Part shown: piece after piece, positions 36,408 through 45,843 of the stretch
How the letters are laid out: every line of letters begins with the position of its first letter
Position numbering within the stretch: the stretch's first letter is position 1
Source of the DNA: Kitasatospora sp. NBC_00240
GTDB taxonomy: Bacteria > Actinomycetota > Actinomycetes > Streptomycetales > Streptomycetaceae
Length of the DNA stretch: 64,000 nt
Reading direction: 5' to 3'
Assembly (NCBI RefSeq): GCF_026342405.1
Contig: NZ_JAPEMU010000001.1
Coordinates: forward strand, 248,001-312,000
Notes under the pieces: model-generated
What the model saw: the letters and a program-made list of their open reading frames with translations, nothing else
What the model was told of the DNA's origin: nothing
The model's database searches: none
Made by a program: the position numbers and the translations under genes

Positions 36408-38188
36408 CCGCCCATCCCGCTGAGCCCGGTGGGGACGTGCATCTTCTGCACGGTGCGCCCGTCGCCCACGTACATGTGGACGCCGCAGGGCAGGCAGGGG
36501 TCGAAGCTGCGGACGGCCCGCATGATGTCGATGCCCTTGAAGTTCTCCGGGGAGTTCTCCTCGAAGATCGGGGTGTTCTGCACCGCGTCCTCGTAGGGGC
36601 CGGGCGTGCCGTAGGTGTCACGGACGCTGGCGTTCCACGGGGTCGGCGGGTACGGGTGGTAGTTGGCGATCTTGCCGTCGCGGATCACCATGTGGTGCGA
36701 GAGCACGCCGCGCACGGCCTCGGTGAAGCCGCAGCCGAGGCCCTCGTCGGGCACCTCGAACTTCTCCCAGGTCTGGGTGCGCCCGGCCCGGACCTCGGCG
36801 AGCGCCTTCTCCGCGAAGTGCAGGGCGGCGCCGGCCGCGTAGGCCTGGAAGTACGTCCGGGCGCGGTTGCGCTCGATCGCGTTGCTCCACTGCGGGATCT
36901 TCCACTCGAAGCTGGTCTCCGGCTTCGTCATGGTGCGCGGCAGGTTGATCTGCACGCTGTGTCCGGTGGCCTTGACGTACCCGAAGTCGACCAGGCCGGA
37001 CAGCGCGGTGGACCAGAGCCGGGCGAGCGGGCCGCCACCGGTGTCCAGCGCCAGGTAGTCCTTGCCGTCGAACCAGCGCGGGGACATCACCCAGCTGTAC
37101 TTGTCCTCGAAGTTGCGCTTCTGCGGGGCCGGGATGGTGTGCTGGTTCCACGGGTGGCGCGGGTCGACCGGGTTGCCGAGCGGGTCGTGGGTGACGAACT
37201 GCTCCTGGCCCTCCCAGTCCTGGTAGTAGGAGCTGCCGAGCAGGATCCGGATGCCGAGGTTGATCTCGGTGAGGTCGTTGGTGACCAGCTTGCCGTCGAC
37301 GACGATGCCAGGGGTGACGAACATCCGCCGGCCCCAGTCGGTCATGTTGCGGTAGGTGAAGTCGCAGTGGTCCGGGTCGTTGAGGCTGCCCCAGCAGCCC
37401 AGCATGATCCGGCGCCGGCCGACCTCCTCGTACCCGGGCAGCGCCTGGTAGAAGAAGTCGAACAGGTCGTCGTGCAGCGGCACGACGCGCTTCATGAACT
37501 CGACGTAGCGCATCAGCCGGCTGAGGTAGTCGGTGAAGAGCTGGACGGTCGCGACCGTGCCGACACCGCCGGGGTAGAGCGTGGAGGGGTGCACGTGGCG
37601 CCCCTCCATCAGGCAGAACATCTCCCGGGTGTAGCGGCTGACCTGCAGCGCCTCGCGGTAGAACTCGCCCTCGATCGGGTTGAGCGAGCGCATGATGTCG
37701 GCGATGGTCTTGTAGCCGTGGTCGCCCGCGTGCGGGGCCTCGGTGCGCTCCGCCAGGTCCAGCACCCCGGGGTTGGTCTCGCGGACCATCTTCTCGCAGT
37801 AGTCCACTCCGACCAGGTTCTCCTGGAAGATGTTGTGGTCGAACATGTACTCGGCGGCCTCGCCGAGGTTGATGATCCATTCGGCCAGGTGCGGCGGCTT
37901 CACGCCGTACGCCATGTTCTGCGCGTACACCGAACAGGTCGCGTGGTTGTCGCCGCAGATGCCGCAGATGCGGCTGGTGATGAAGTGCGCGTCGCGCGGG
38001 TCCTTGCCGCGCATGAAGACGCTGTAGCCGCGGAAGACCGAGGAGGTGCTGTAGCACTCCGCGACCTTCTTCTGCTTGAAGTCGATCTTGGTGTGGATGC
38101 CGAGGCTGCCCACGATCCGGGTGATCGGATCCCAGGACATCTCGGTCAGGCCGCTGCCGTCGCCGGCCGCCTTCGTCGTCGGTGCCAT
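36404..38188 (-). CDS. hhyL: [NiFe]-hydrogenase large subunit, high-affinity (group 1h) type
   Basis: A 594-residue catalytic subunit. Both nickel-ligand motifs are present: RICGICGDNH (L1) and DPCLPCGVH (L2) near the C-terminus. 23 residues follow the terminal His; they are the peptide that the HyaD-like protease should remove to close the active site. ATG start after GAGAGA; an in-frame GTG at 38224 is less likely. Together with the small subunit it oxidises trace or atmospheric H2 in the cytosol. Coupled to nifU by ATGA. Confidence 0.96.
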   Translation of the reverse strand: MAPTTKAAGDGSGLTEMSWDPITRIVGSLGIHTKIDFKQKKVAECYSTSSVFRGYSVFMRGKDPRDAHFITSRICGICGDNHATCSVYAQNMAYGVKPPHLAEWIINLGEAAEYMFDHNIFQENLVGVDYCEKMVRETNPGVLDLAERTEAPHAGDHGYKTIADIMRSLNPIEGEFYREALQVSRYTREMFCLMEGRHVHPSTLYPGGVGTVATVQLFTDYLSRLMRYVEFMKRVVPLHDDLFDFFYQALPGYEEVGRRRIMLGCWGSLNDPDHCDFTYRNMTDWGRRMFVTPGIVVDGKLVTNDLTEINLGIRILLGSSYYQDWEGQEQFVTHDPLGNPVDPRHPWNQHTIPAPQKRNFEDKYSWVMSPRWFDGKDYLALDTGGGPLARLWSTALSGLVDFGYVKATGHSVQINLPRTMTKPETSFEWKIPQWSNAIERNRARTYFQAYAAGAALHFAEKALAEVRAGRTQTWEKFEVPDEGLGCGFTEAVRGVLSHHMVIRDGKIANYHPYPPTPWNASVRDTYGTPGPYEDAVQNTPIFEENSPENFKGIDIMRAVRSFDPCLPCGVHMYVGDGRTVQKMHVPTGLSGMGG

Positions 38189-38263
38189 CGTCTCTCTCGT
38201 ACCTTTCCTGGTCGGGGTGGTCACCGGGCGGAGAAGCCGGCCGGCTGGTTCGGCGTCAGGGAA

Positions 38264-39346
38264 TCACCAGGGCGGCCGGTAGCCGGTCGTCAGCTTCTTC
38301 CCGGTGCGGCGCCACTTGGGTTCCTTGTCCACGGTGTCGGCGGTGATCGACCGCAGCTTGCGGATCACCAGGCCGTACGCGGTGCTGGCGGTGCTGGACA
38401 CCTTGCCGCCGGGCGGCTCGTCCATGAACGGCATGAACTTGTCGGGGAAGCCCGGCATGGTGCAGGCGATGCAGATGCCGCCCACGTTCGGACAGCCGCC
38501 GACGCCGTTGATCCAGCCCCGCTTGGGGACGTTGCACTTCACCACCGGCCCCCAACAGCCCAGCTTCACCAGGCACTGCGGCGAGCCGTACTCGCTGGCG
38601 AACTGCCCCTGCTCGTAGTAGCCGCCACGGTCGCAGCCCTCGTGCACGGTCGCGCCGAACAGCCAGGTCGGGCGCAGCTTGTCGTCCAGCGGGATCATCG
38701 GCGCGGAGCCGGCCAGCTGGTAGAGCAGGTACAGCAGGGTCTCGGAGAAGTTGTCCGGCTGGATCGGGCAGCCGGGCACACAGACGATCGGCAGGCCGGC
38801 CTTGGACTTCCAGTCCCACCCGAGGTAGTCGGGCACGCCCATCGCGCCGGTCGGATTGCCGGCCATCGCGTGGATGCCGCCGTAGGTGGCACAGGTGCCG
38901 ATCGCGACGACCGCGGTGGCCTTGGGCGCCAGCCGGTCGAGCCACTCGCTGGTGGTGATGGGCTGGCCGGTGGCGGGGTCGTCACCGAAGCCGCACCAGT
39001 AGCCCTCCTCCTTGATCTTCTCGTTGGGGATGGAACCCTCGACCACGAGGACGAAGGGCTCCAGCTCGCCGCGCGCCGCCTTGAAGAACCACTCGACGAA
39101 GTTGTCGGCGCCCTGGACGGGCCCGCACTCGAAGTCGATCAGCGGCCAGTGGACGGCGATCGGGGGGATTCCGGGCAGCGCACCGGTGACGATCTCCTCG
39201 ATGCTGGGCTGCATCGCGGCGGTCAGTGACACGGAGTCACCGTCGCAGCTCAGGCCGGCGTTGATCCAGAGGATGTGCACCAGCGGCAGTTCCTGGCCGC
39301 CCTGCGGGGCGGATCCTTCTACGGTGGTGGTTTCTGTCGCACCCAT
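38264..39346 (-). CDS. hhyS: [NiFe]-hydrogenase small subunit, high-affinity (group 1h) type
   Basis: A 360-residue electron-transfer subunit with no Tat signal, typical of the actinobacterial H2-scavenging class. The proximal-cluster site reads NAGLSCDGDS, where Asp replaces one Cys ligand, the known 3Cys/1Asp arrangement of oxygen-insensitive group 1h enzymes. Other cluster cysteines are in CGFGDD, VPGCPIQP, HEGCDRGGYYEQGQF, LGCWGP and CPNVGGICIACTMPGFPD. AGGAGG precedes the ATG. First gene of the structural operon. Confidence 0.96.
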   Translation of the reverse strand: MGATETTTVEGSAPQGGQELPLVHILWINAGLSCDGDSVSLTAAMQPSIEEIVTGALPGIPPIAVHWPLIDFECGPVQGADNFVEWFFKAARGELEPFVLVVEGSIPNEKIKEEGYWCGFGDDPATGQPITTSEWLDRLAPKATAVVAIGTCATYGGIHAMAGNPTGAMGVPDYLGWDWKSKAGLPIVCVPGCPIQPDNFSETLLYLLYQLAGSAPMIPLDDKLRPTWLFGATVHEGCDRGGYYEQGQFASEYGSPQCLVKLGCWGPVVKCNVPKRGWINGVGGCPNVGGICIACTMPGFPDKFMPFMDEPPGGKVSSTASTAYGLVIRKLRSITADTVDKEPKWRRTGKKLTTGYRPPW

Positions 39347-39372
39347 GAGGATGCCTCCTCGAACACTGGGAC

Positions 39373-39392
39373 GAGTCCGACAAAACGGACTC
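39373..39392 (-). promoter_or_regulatory. Palindrome in the hydrogenase structural promoter region
   Basis: GAGTCCG (39373-39379) and CGGACTC (39386-39392) form a perfect inverted repeat with a 6-bp AT-rich spacer, centred about 37 bp upstream of the small-subunit start. It fits a repressor or activator operator for hydrogenase expression; the factor is unknown. Confidence 0.5.
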
Positions 39393-39485
39393 GATTCTTC
39401 ATAGCAGCACCAACCGCGGGAGGCTCAGGTGGACAGGGCCGAAGCGGTGGCGGCGAAGATCGCAAGCGGGGCGCGTCCGGGGCGG

Positions 39486-41228
39486 TCAGACCCGCCGGTC
39501 CGGCTCCGGCAGGTCCGGCAGCCGTGGGTCCAGTACCAGCGGGTCCAGGTGCGCGGGCGTACCCGGCCGGGGGCGCTTGCGCACGAACGCGGACCTCAGC
39601 GCGTGGTACGGCTCCTCCGGCCCGAAGAAGTTGCGGTGCATCAGGGCCAGCTCCCGCTCCCGGTACTCGGCCAGCGGGCGGCTCGCCTCGTCCCGCTCCC
39701 GGGCCGCCTTCTTGGCGGCGATCAGGCTGCCGGACACCGGTCCGGCCGCGAGCCGCCCGGCCAGCCGGGCCGCCTCCCGCCCGAACTCCTCGGGCGAGGC
39801 CTCGATCACCCGGTCCACCAGGCCCAACCGCTGCGCGCCGGCCGCGGTCAGCGGCAGGGCCGACCGGGTGAGCCGCTCGGCCGTCGCCGCGCCCACCCGC
39901 CGAGGCAGGGTGTACGTCCAGTACTCCGAGCCGTACAGGCCCATCAGGCGGTAGTGCGGGTTCAGCACCGCGCCGTCCCGGCACCACACCTCGTCGGCCG
40001 CCAGGGCCAGCGCCACCCCGCCCGCCGAGGCGTTGCCGCCCAGCGCCGCCAGCACCAGCCGGTCGGTGGTGGTCAGCACCGCCTCGACCAGGTCGTCCAT
40101 CGCGGTGATGTTCGCCCAGGACTCCTCCGCCGCGTCCACCGCGGCCTCGATCACGTTCAGGTGGATGCCGTTGGAGAAGAAGTCCCGGCCGCCGCCCAGC
40201 ACCAGCACCGAGGTCGGGCGCGAGAGGGCGAAGCGGTACGCCATGAGCAGCCGGCGGCACTGACCGGTGCTCATCGCGCCGCCGGGGAAGGAGAACCGGA
40301 GCAGGCCGACCGGGCCCTGCTCGCGGTAGCCGATCTCCGCCCAGGTACGGCGGTGCTCGGGCAGCTCCAGCGGCGCGGGCACCTCCGGCAGCTCGGGCAG
40401 CCGATCGCCCAGCGCCAGGACGGCCGGCAGCTTGAAGGTCTCCGGGCCGCCGGGGCGCCGACGCGGACGGAGCTCCGGGATCCACACCGCGCCGTCCGCC
40501 GTCGCCCGGCAGAGAGCCCCGGTCCGGGTCGCCAGCGGCTCACCCGGGCGTCCGCGCAGCTCGTCCTCGGGGTGACCGCCGTGCAGGTACCACTCGCCGC
40601 CGAGGAGGTCGTCCAGGACGCCGGGCTGCGAGTCGGCCGCCCGCAGCTTGCGCAGGACCACCTCGGTAGGGTCGGCCGCCCAGTCGATCGTGCGCAGACC
40701 CTGGTCGAAGTACGGGCGGACGTGGTCCGGGGCGTCCAAGGCCGGCCCGTGCTGCGGGCGGGGCCGGTACGTCCCGGAGGCGAACCGCCGGACGGCCAGC
40801 AGGACGGCCCGGACGGCCGCGTCGGAGGCCTCGTTGCGGTAGAGATCGCTCTTGCCCACCGGCGGCACCGGGAAGTCGGCGGTGGCCCAGATGTCGCCGC
40901 CGTCCATCCGTCCGTCCGCCTGCAGCACCGTCACGCCCCAGTGCTCGGCGCCCTCGTGGATCGCCCAGTCCAGCGACGAAGGGCCGCGGTCGCCGGGCGG
41001 CCCGGGGTGGACCACCAGGCAGGGGTGGCGGCTCCAGACGTCCTCGGGGATCACGGCCTTCAGCATCGGGGCGAGCACCAGGTCGGGCGCGTCCCGCCGG
41101 AGGGCCTCGCGCAGCGACTCGTCGCCGCAGGCCAGGTGCACCGTCAGGTGGTGGCCGCGATCGCGTAGTTCGGCGAACACACGCTGGGTGAGGCTGTTGA
41201 AAGCGCTCGCCAGGAGCAGGACCCGCAT
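39486..41228 (-). CDS. hypX: HypX/HoxX, formyl-CoA-dependent CO-ligand synthesis protein
   Basis: A 580-residue fusion. The N-terminal formyltransferase-like domain carries HPGPPGDRGPSSLDWAI (about residue 74). The C-terminal crotonase-like half has GGGRDFFSNGIHLNVIE and LGGNASAGGVALALAAD. HypX makes the active-site CO from a formyl donor under aerobic conditions. ATG after GGAGG; an in-frame TTG one codon upstream is ignored. It lies 139 nt upstream of hhyS on the same strand. Confidence 0.95.
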   Translation of the reverse strand: MRVLLLASAFNSLTQRVFAELRDRGHHLTVHLACGDESLREALRRDAPDLVLAPMLKAVIPEDVWSRHPCLVVHPGPPGDRGPSSLDWAIHEGAEHWGVTVLQADGRMDGGDIWATADFPVPPVGKSDLYRNEASDAAVRAVLLAVRRFASGTYRPRPQHGPALDAPDHVRPYFDQGLRTIDWAADPTEVVLRKLRAADSQPGVLDDLLGGEWYLHGGHPEDELRGRPGEPLATRTGALCRATADGAVWIPELRPRRRPGGPETFKLPAVLALGDRLPELPEVPAPLELPEHRRTWAEIGYREQGPVGLLRFSFPGGAMSTGQCRRLLMAYRFALSRPTSVLVLGGGRDFFSNGIHLNVIEAAVDAAEESWANITAMDDLVEAVLTTTDRLVLAALGGNASAGGVALALAADEVWCRDGAVLNPHYRLMGLYGSEYWTYTLPRRVGAATAERLTRSALPLTAAGAQRLGLVDRVIEASPEEFGREAARLAGRLAAGPVSGSLIAAKKAARERDEASRPLAEYRERELALMHRNFFGPEEPYHALRSAFVRKRPRPGTPAHLDPLVLDPRLPDLPEPDRRV

Positions 41229-41397
41229 CAAGACCTCCGGAGCTGTCCGGGCCGGGGCCCGAGCAGCCGGCCCCGCCGGCAGCGATCGTCCCCCCGGCGG
41301 CGGGCGGCGGCCCGCCGACGCGGCGCAGCGGGGCCCGCGAGGTCACCCGGTCGGTCCCAGGGCTCCCGGGCCCGGTCGGGGCCTGGGGGCGCGGCCG

Positions 41398-42687
41398 TCA
41401 GATCCGGGTGAAGCGGGCGATGTCCTCCTCGAACTCGGTGATCGCCTGCTCGGTGAGGGTGGGCCGGGTGCCGGTGATCGCGGCCAGGAAGTCCTCGGTG
41501 CCGGCCGGGCGGCCCTGCCGGTGCCGGACCTCCCGTTCGAAGGCCGCCTGGGCCCCCTTGCGGGCGGCGAACTCGATGTCGGCGGGGGTGAACATCCCGC
41601 TGGCCGCCACCAGCCGGCCCACGTCCACGCCGTCGGCGGCGCCTCCCAGGTAGCGGGACCAGATGGCCGCCCTGGCCACCGGGTCGGGCGGGCCGATCGG
41701 GATGACGTGGTCGAAGCGGCCGGGGCGCAGGAACGCCGGGTCCAGCAAGCGGACCGAGTTGGTGGCGCAGACCAGCAGCCGGTCGTCGTGCTCACGGAAA
41801 CGGGGGATCAGCTTGAGCAGCTCGTTGGTCACCCCGTGCCCGGGGTCGACGGCGAGGCCCGAGCGGATCCCGGCGATCTCCTCCACCTCGTCGATGAAGA
41901 GCACGACGTTCGCCAGCTCCGCCAGGTCGGCGAACACGTCCCGCAGCGAGGCCGCCAGGCCGGTCTCCGCGTCCGCGGCCAGCCGGGACGGGAAGAGCTC
42001 CACGAAGGGCCAGCCGAGCCGGGAGGCCACCGCCTTGGCGAAGCTGGTCTTGCCGGTGCCGGGCGGGCCGAACAGGATGACCGCCTTGGGCGGCTCCACG
42101 CCGAAGCGGTCGGCGAGCTCCCGCTCGGCCAGCGGCAGCACGATCCGCCGCTCCACCACCTGCTTCTCCCGCTCCATCCCGGCCAGGGCCTCCCACAGGC
42201 CCGTCGGCAGCCGGCGGCCGCCCAGTTCGGCGAGCAGGCCGGCCTCGGCCGCGTCGGCGTGCGAGAACTTCTCGAAGTACACCAGTCCGGCGCGGCCCTG
42301 GTACCCGCTGTTGCGCAGCGCCTCGGTGCCGGTGCCGCCCTCCGGGAGCAGGGCGCAGATCCGGCGCACGCCCTGCTCGCGCAGCCGGCGCTCCAGCTCG
42401 GCCAGCAGGGCGCTGCCGATCCCGCGCCGGCGCCACCGCGCGGAGAGCGCCATCAGCAGCAGCCAGGCCCGCTCGCCGTGGGCCTGCGCGACGGCCATCC
42501 CCACCAGCTCCTCCCCCACCACGGCGACCACCGCGGGCTGCCCGGAGTGGGCCGCGGCCATCACCTCCGAGACGGGGAACACCGGGAGCTGCTCGTCGGC
42601 CGGGCGGCTCCGGTCCCAGACCAGGACGGCCTGGTCCAGATCGTCATCGTGGAAATCCCGCAGTCGCCAGGCCGGCACCGCCACCAC
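41398..42687 (-). CDS. GNAT acetyltransferase-AAA+ ATPase fusion
   Basis: A 429-residue fusion. The N-terminal GNAT domain is about residues 1-140, with the acetyl-CoA loop ARWRRRGIGSALL. A CDC48/FtsH-like AAA+ module follows: Walker A LFGPPGTGKTSFAKA, Walker B VVLFIDEVEE, sensor-1 LLVCATNS and arginine-finger region RPGRFDHVIP. GTG start in a run of GTGs; one or three codons later is possible. It lies upstream of hypX on the same strand (169-nt gap), so it may belong to hydrogenase biogenesis as an acetylation-linked remodelling ATPase; that is inference. Confidence 0.88.
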   Translation of the reverse strand: MVAVPAWRLRDFHDDDLDQAVLVWDRSRPADEQLPVFPVSEVMAAAHSGQPAVVAVVGEELVGMAVAQAHGERAWLLLMALSARWRRRGIGSALLAELERRLREQGVRRICALLPEGGTGTEALRNSGYQGRAGLVYFEKFSHADAAEAGLLAELGGRRLPTGLWEALAGMEREKQVVERRIVLPLAERELADRFGVEPPKAVILFGPPGTGKTSFAKAVASRLGWPFVELFPSRLAADAETGLAASLRDVFADLAELANVVLFIDEVEEIAGIRSGLAVDPGHGVTNELLKLIPRFREHDDRLLVCATNSVRLLDPAFLRPGRFDHVIPIGPPDPVARAAIWSRYLGGAADGVDVGRLVAASGMFTPADIEFAARKGAQAAFEREVRHRQGRPAGTEDFLAAITGTRPTLTEQAITEFEEDIARFTRI

Positions 42688-42974
42688 CTCGCCCTCGGCC
42701 GGGGCGTCCGGCGGCGGCCGCCGCCGCCGCGCACCTGGCCTTCGGTACCACCGTAGGCCGCGTGGTCCGGGGCGTCCCGGCGGGCCGCGACCGGGCCGCC
42801 GCCCGGCCGGACCGCGCGCCGGACCGCCAGGGTGACCGGGCCGATCGCCCACGGATCGCTGGGCCGGGCAGGCGATCCGCCCTGCGGGGCTGGCCCGCCT
42901 CGGCCGGGTCAGCGCCTAGCGTGGGCCCGGGGCGTCTTGCCGGCCGCCCCGACCCGACCGATGTGGAGCCTGCC

Positions 42975-43529
42975 GTGACCGAGATCCCGCCCGCCGAGCT
43001 GACCGGGACCTACACCATCGACCCCGCCCACACCGAGATCGGTTTCGTCGCACGCCACGCGATGGTGACCAAGGTCCGGGGCGCGTTCAAGGAGTTCGAG
43101 GGCACCGCCTACCTCGACGGCGAGGACCCGACCAGGTCGACCGCCACCGTCACCATCAAGACCGCCAGCATCGACACCCGCAACGAGCAGCGCGACGGGC
43201 ACCTGCGCACCAACGACTTCCTGGACGCCCCCACCTTCCCCGAGATCACCTTCGTCTCGACCAGGGTCGAGACGCTGGACGCCACGCATTTCCGACTCGC
43301 CGGCGACCTGACCATCAAGGAGACCACCCGCGCGATCGGCATCGAGTTCGCGTACCAGGGCAGTGCCCGTGACCCGTACGGGAATCTGCGGGTGGGCTTC
43401 GAGGGCTCGGTGCCGATCAGCCGCAAGGACTACGGGGTCAGCTGGAACGCCGCGCTGGAGGGCGGGGGCGTGCTGGTCGGGGACAAGGTGCTGCTGGAGT
43501 TCGAGATCTCCGCGATCAAGCAGGCCTGA
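42975..43529 (+). CDS. YceI-family lipid-binding-like protein
   Basis: A 184-residue YceI beta-barrel protein: GTYTIDPAHTEIGFVARH at the N-terminus, RDGHLRTNDFLDAPTFPEI in the middle and a C-terminal barrel. No signal peptide, as in many actinomycete cytosolic YceI proteins. The GTG follows GTGGAGCC. Family members bind isoprenoid-like lipids; the ligand here is unknown. Convergent with the amidase gene. Confidence 0.92.
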   Translation: MTEIPPAELTGTYTIDPAHTEIGFVARHAMVTKVRGAFKEFEGTAYLDGEDPTRSTATVTIKTASIDTRNEQRDGHLRTNDFLDAPTFPEITFVSTRVETLDATHFRLAGDLTIKETTRAIGIEFAYQGSARDPYGNLRVGFEGSVPISRKDYGVSWNAALEGGGVLVGDKVLLEFEISAIKQA

Positions 43530-43562
43530 CCTCACGGCGCGGGTTCGGGCCCTACCTCACGG

Positions 43563-43607
43563 CGCAGGCCGCTGCCCCGGGGCGAATCCCCGGGGCGGCG
43601 GCCTGCG
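43563..43607. terminator. 20-bp hairpin between convergent YceI and amidase genes
   Basis: Arm cgcaggccgctgccccgggg (43563-43582) pairs with 43588-43607 across a 5-nt loop, with one wobble position. Located between convergent stops, it should terminate both transcripts. Confidence 0.88.
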
Positions 43608-43612
43608 CGGGC

Positions 43613-44767
43613 TCAGTGCAGCAGGTTGTCCAGCGCGGCGACGTCGGCGCGCAGCGCGGGCAGCGAGGCGTACATGGTGGCGCCGGGGCAGTCGGTGGCC
43701 AGCCAGTCGCGGTGACCGCTGATCATGTCGACGGGCTTGGTCACACCGTTGACCGGGTTGACGAAGGTGACGTGCGCCTGCGGGTCGAGGCCGTGCCACA
43801 GGGACAGACCGGCGAGCAGCGCGGTCAGCGACGCGCGGGCCGCCTCGGTGGGCTGCTGGTCGACCAGGGTGCCGAGCAGGGCGATGCCCAGGTTGCCGGA
43901 GTTGAAACCGGCGGTGTGGAAGGCGGTCACCACCTTGCCGGTGCTGTCGTGGGCCGGGATGCCGTCCGTGCCCGAGTAGCGGCCCTCGTAGATCCGGCCG
44001 GCCTCGTCGATCAGGAAGTGGTAGCCGATGTCGCCCCAGTCCAGGGTGATCGCGTGGTACTCGTAGATCGCCCGGACGGTGGCCGCCGGGTCGGGGTCGG
44101 CGTTCACGCCGTCGGTGTGGTGCACGGTCAGCGTCTGCAGCGGGTAGTACGCGGTGGGCGTGTTCTCCACGCCGTTCTTGAACCGCTTGGTCTCGTCGGC
44201 CCCCCAGGCGGCGCGCGACAGGTACTCGATCCGGCCGAACATCACCGGGGTGGTCGCGGGGAGCGTCACCTGACGGCTCGGGCCGCCGACGGTGTCGATC
44301 GCGGCCGATCGCACGTCGGTGGCGCCGTCGGGCAGGCGCAGGTCGAAGCCGAGCGCACCGCCGGCCGCGATCAGCGCCGTAGCGGCGGTGGCCGGGTCGG
44401 CCTCGTGGCCGTCCGGGCCGCCCGCGCAGCCGGCCGGCAGCGGCTGCCAGTCGGCCTGGGCGGCGCCCTCGGCCTGGTGGAGCCGGATCGAGGCACCGCG
44501 CTTGGGCCCGGTCCAGCTGACGCCGACGTACTCGATCGGGAAGGCGGTACGGACGGCCGTGGCGGCCTCCCCGGCCGCGGAGCTGGCGCGGGTCTGCGGG
44601 ATGTCGGCGACCCGGTGGCCGGCCGAGGGGCGGCCGCCCTGCGGCGCCTGGCCCGCGGGGGCCTCGGCCGCGGCGGCACTCAGCGGGGCCACCGCGACGG
44701 CGGCGGTCGCGGCGCCGATCGTACCGATCACGGCGCGGCGGCTGACGGCAGGAGTGTGGTGCGGCAT
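43613..44767 (-). CDS. Tat-exported N-acetylmuramoyl-L-alanine amidase (PGRP family)
   Basis: A 384-residue cell-wall amidase. The N-terminus SRRAVIG is a twin-arginine signal followed by a hydrophobic stretch to about residue 35. The C-terminal amidase_2/PGRP domain (about 185-380) shows TVHHTDG, GYHFLIDEAGRIYEGR and SGHRDW, with the zinc His pair and the DCPG end. The ATG start fits the signal peptide. Cuts the stem peptide from muramic acid in peptidoglycan. Confidence 0.92.
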   Translation of the reverse strand: MPHHTPAVSRRAVIGTIGAATAAVAVAPLSAAAAEAPAGQAPQGGRPSAGHRVADIPQTRASSAAGEAATAVRTAFPIEYVGVSWTGPKRGASIRLHQAEGAAQADWQPLPAGCAGGPDGHEADPATAATALIAAGGALGFDLRLPDGATDVRSAAIDTVGGPSRQVTLPATTPVMFGRIEYLSRAAWGADETKRFKNGVENTPTAYYPLQTLTVHHTDGVNADPDPAATVRAIYEYHAITLDWGDIGYHFLIDEAGRIYEGRYSGTDGIPAHDSTGKVVTAFHTAGFNSGNLGIALLGTLVDQQPTEAARASLTALLAGLSLWHGLDPQAHVTFVNPVNGVTKPVDMISGHRDWLATDCPGATMYASLPALRADVAALDNLLH

Positions 44768-45150
44768 CGAGATCCCATCTCAACGTGGAACGCGAACAGG
44801 GGGGGCGCCGATCGGCTCCCGGCCGGAGCTGCACGGACAGTCGTCGGCGCGACGGCCGTCGCCGGTACGCGCGGTCGGCCGCCCGGACCGACGGCGGCCG
44901 TCCTCCGCGCGCGAACCAGCCGGGCGAAGCGGTGTCCAACGGCAGTGATCATGCCGGAGGCCGCCAACGCTGCACCAACGAACGACCAACGAAGCGGCCT
45001 CGGTCACCGGAACGGGCTCACGGGGTCGGTCCTCGGCAAGCAGGGGACGGTAGGCCGCCGCCCCGGTGTCGCCCCCGGCCGCCGTTGTATACGACCGGTG
45101 GGCGGAACCTTGCGCGAAACCGGCGAGTGGGGCCGCTGCCGACCCGCCCG
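44768..45150. other. Intergenic region upstream of the amidase
   Basis: 383 bp between the GntR gene stop and the amidase start, same strand. It holds the amidase promoter region and the GTTGTATACGAC element at 45084-45095. No other ORF is convincing. Confidence 0.6.
45084..45095. promoter_or_regulatory. GntR-like GTATAC palindrome
   Basis: GTTGTATACGAC is a near-palindrome with a GTATAC core resembling FCD/GntR operators. It lies about 55 bp past the GntR gene and 317 bp before the amidase. Similar in type, not identical, to the palindrome at 45844-45859. Confidence 0.35.
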
Positions 45151-45834
45151 TCAGGAGCCGTCGCCCGCCGACCCGGGGGACCGCCGCCGGTAGGCGCTCC
45201 GGGCCGCGGCGATGTGCCGGGCCACCACCTCGCGGGCGGCCTCGGCATCGCCCCGCTCGACCGCCGCCACGATCTCCTCGTGCTCGCGCCAGGAATCCTG
45301 GGCCCGGCGGGGCAGGTCGGCCGAGTACACCCAGGAGATCTTCTGGCTCAGCTGGGTGACCAGCTGGCTCAGCGTCCGGCTGCCCGAGGCGGCGGCGATC
45401 ACCTCGTGGAAGCGGCTGTTCAGCCGCGCCACCTCGTCCAACCGGCCGTCCTCGATCGCCACCCGGCCCAGCGAGACCAGCTCCTTCAGCCGCCCCAGCT
45501 GCTCCGGTGTGCGGCGCAGCGCGGCCCGCCCGGCGCCGAGCGGCTCCAGCAGCGCGCGGACCTCCAGCAGGTCCTCGGCCTCGGCGTCGTCCAGCTCGAC
45601 CACGACGATGCCGGCATACGGGCGGGACTGGACGAAGCCCTCGGCCTCCAGGGTGCGCAGCGCCTCCCTGACCGGCACCCGCGAGACCCCGTAGCGGGCC
45701 GCCATCGACTCCTCGGTCAGCCGGGATCCCGGGCGGTGGACGCCGCGGATCACGTCGTCCCGGATCGCCCGGCACAGCGCCTGGGGCGAGAGCTTGCCCT
45801 GCGGACCGGCCTGCTCGGCACCCGCGCGTTCCAT
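45151..45834 (-). CDS. GntR-family regulator with FCD domain
   Basis: A 227-residue FadR-subfamily regulator. The N-terminal winged helix has SRLTEESMAARYGVSRVPVREAL (key recognition-helix region GVSRVPVREA). The C-terminal all-helical FCD ligand domain has the metal/ligand His pattern LNSRFHEVI and HIAAARS. ATG after GAGG. It is divergent from the SBF-like transporter with a palindrome between them, so it probably represses the transporter and itself until it binds a small carboxylate. Confidence 0.92.
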   Translation of the reverse strand: MERAGAEQAGPQGKLSPQALCRAIRDDVIRGVHRPGSRLTEESMAARYGVSRVPVREALRTLEAEGFVQSRPYAGIVVVELDDAEAEDLLEVRALLEPLGAGRAALRRTPEQLGRLKELVSLGRVAIEDGRLDEVARLNSRFHEVIAAASGSRTLSQLVTQLSQKISWVYSADLPRRAQDSWREHEEIVAAVERGDAEAAREVVARHIAAARSAYRRRSPGSAGDGS

Positions 45835-45843
45835 CGCCCACCT

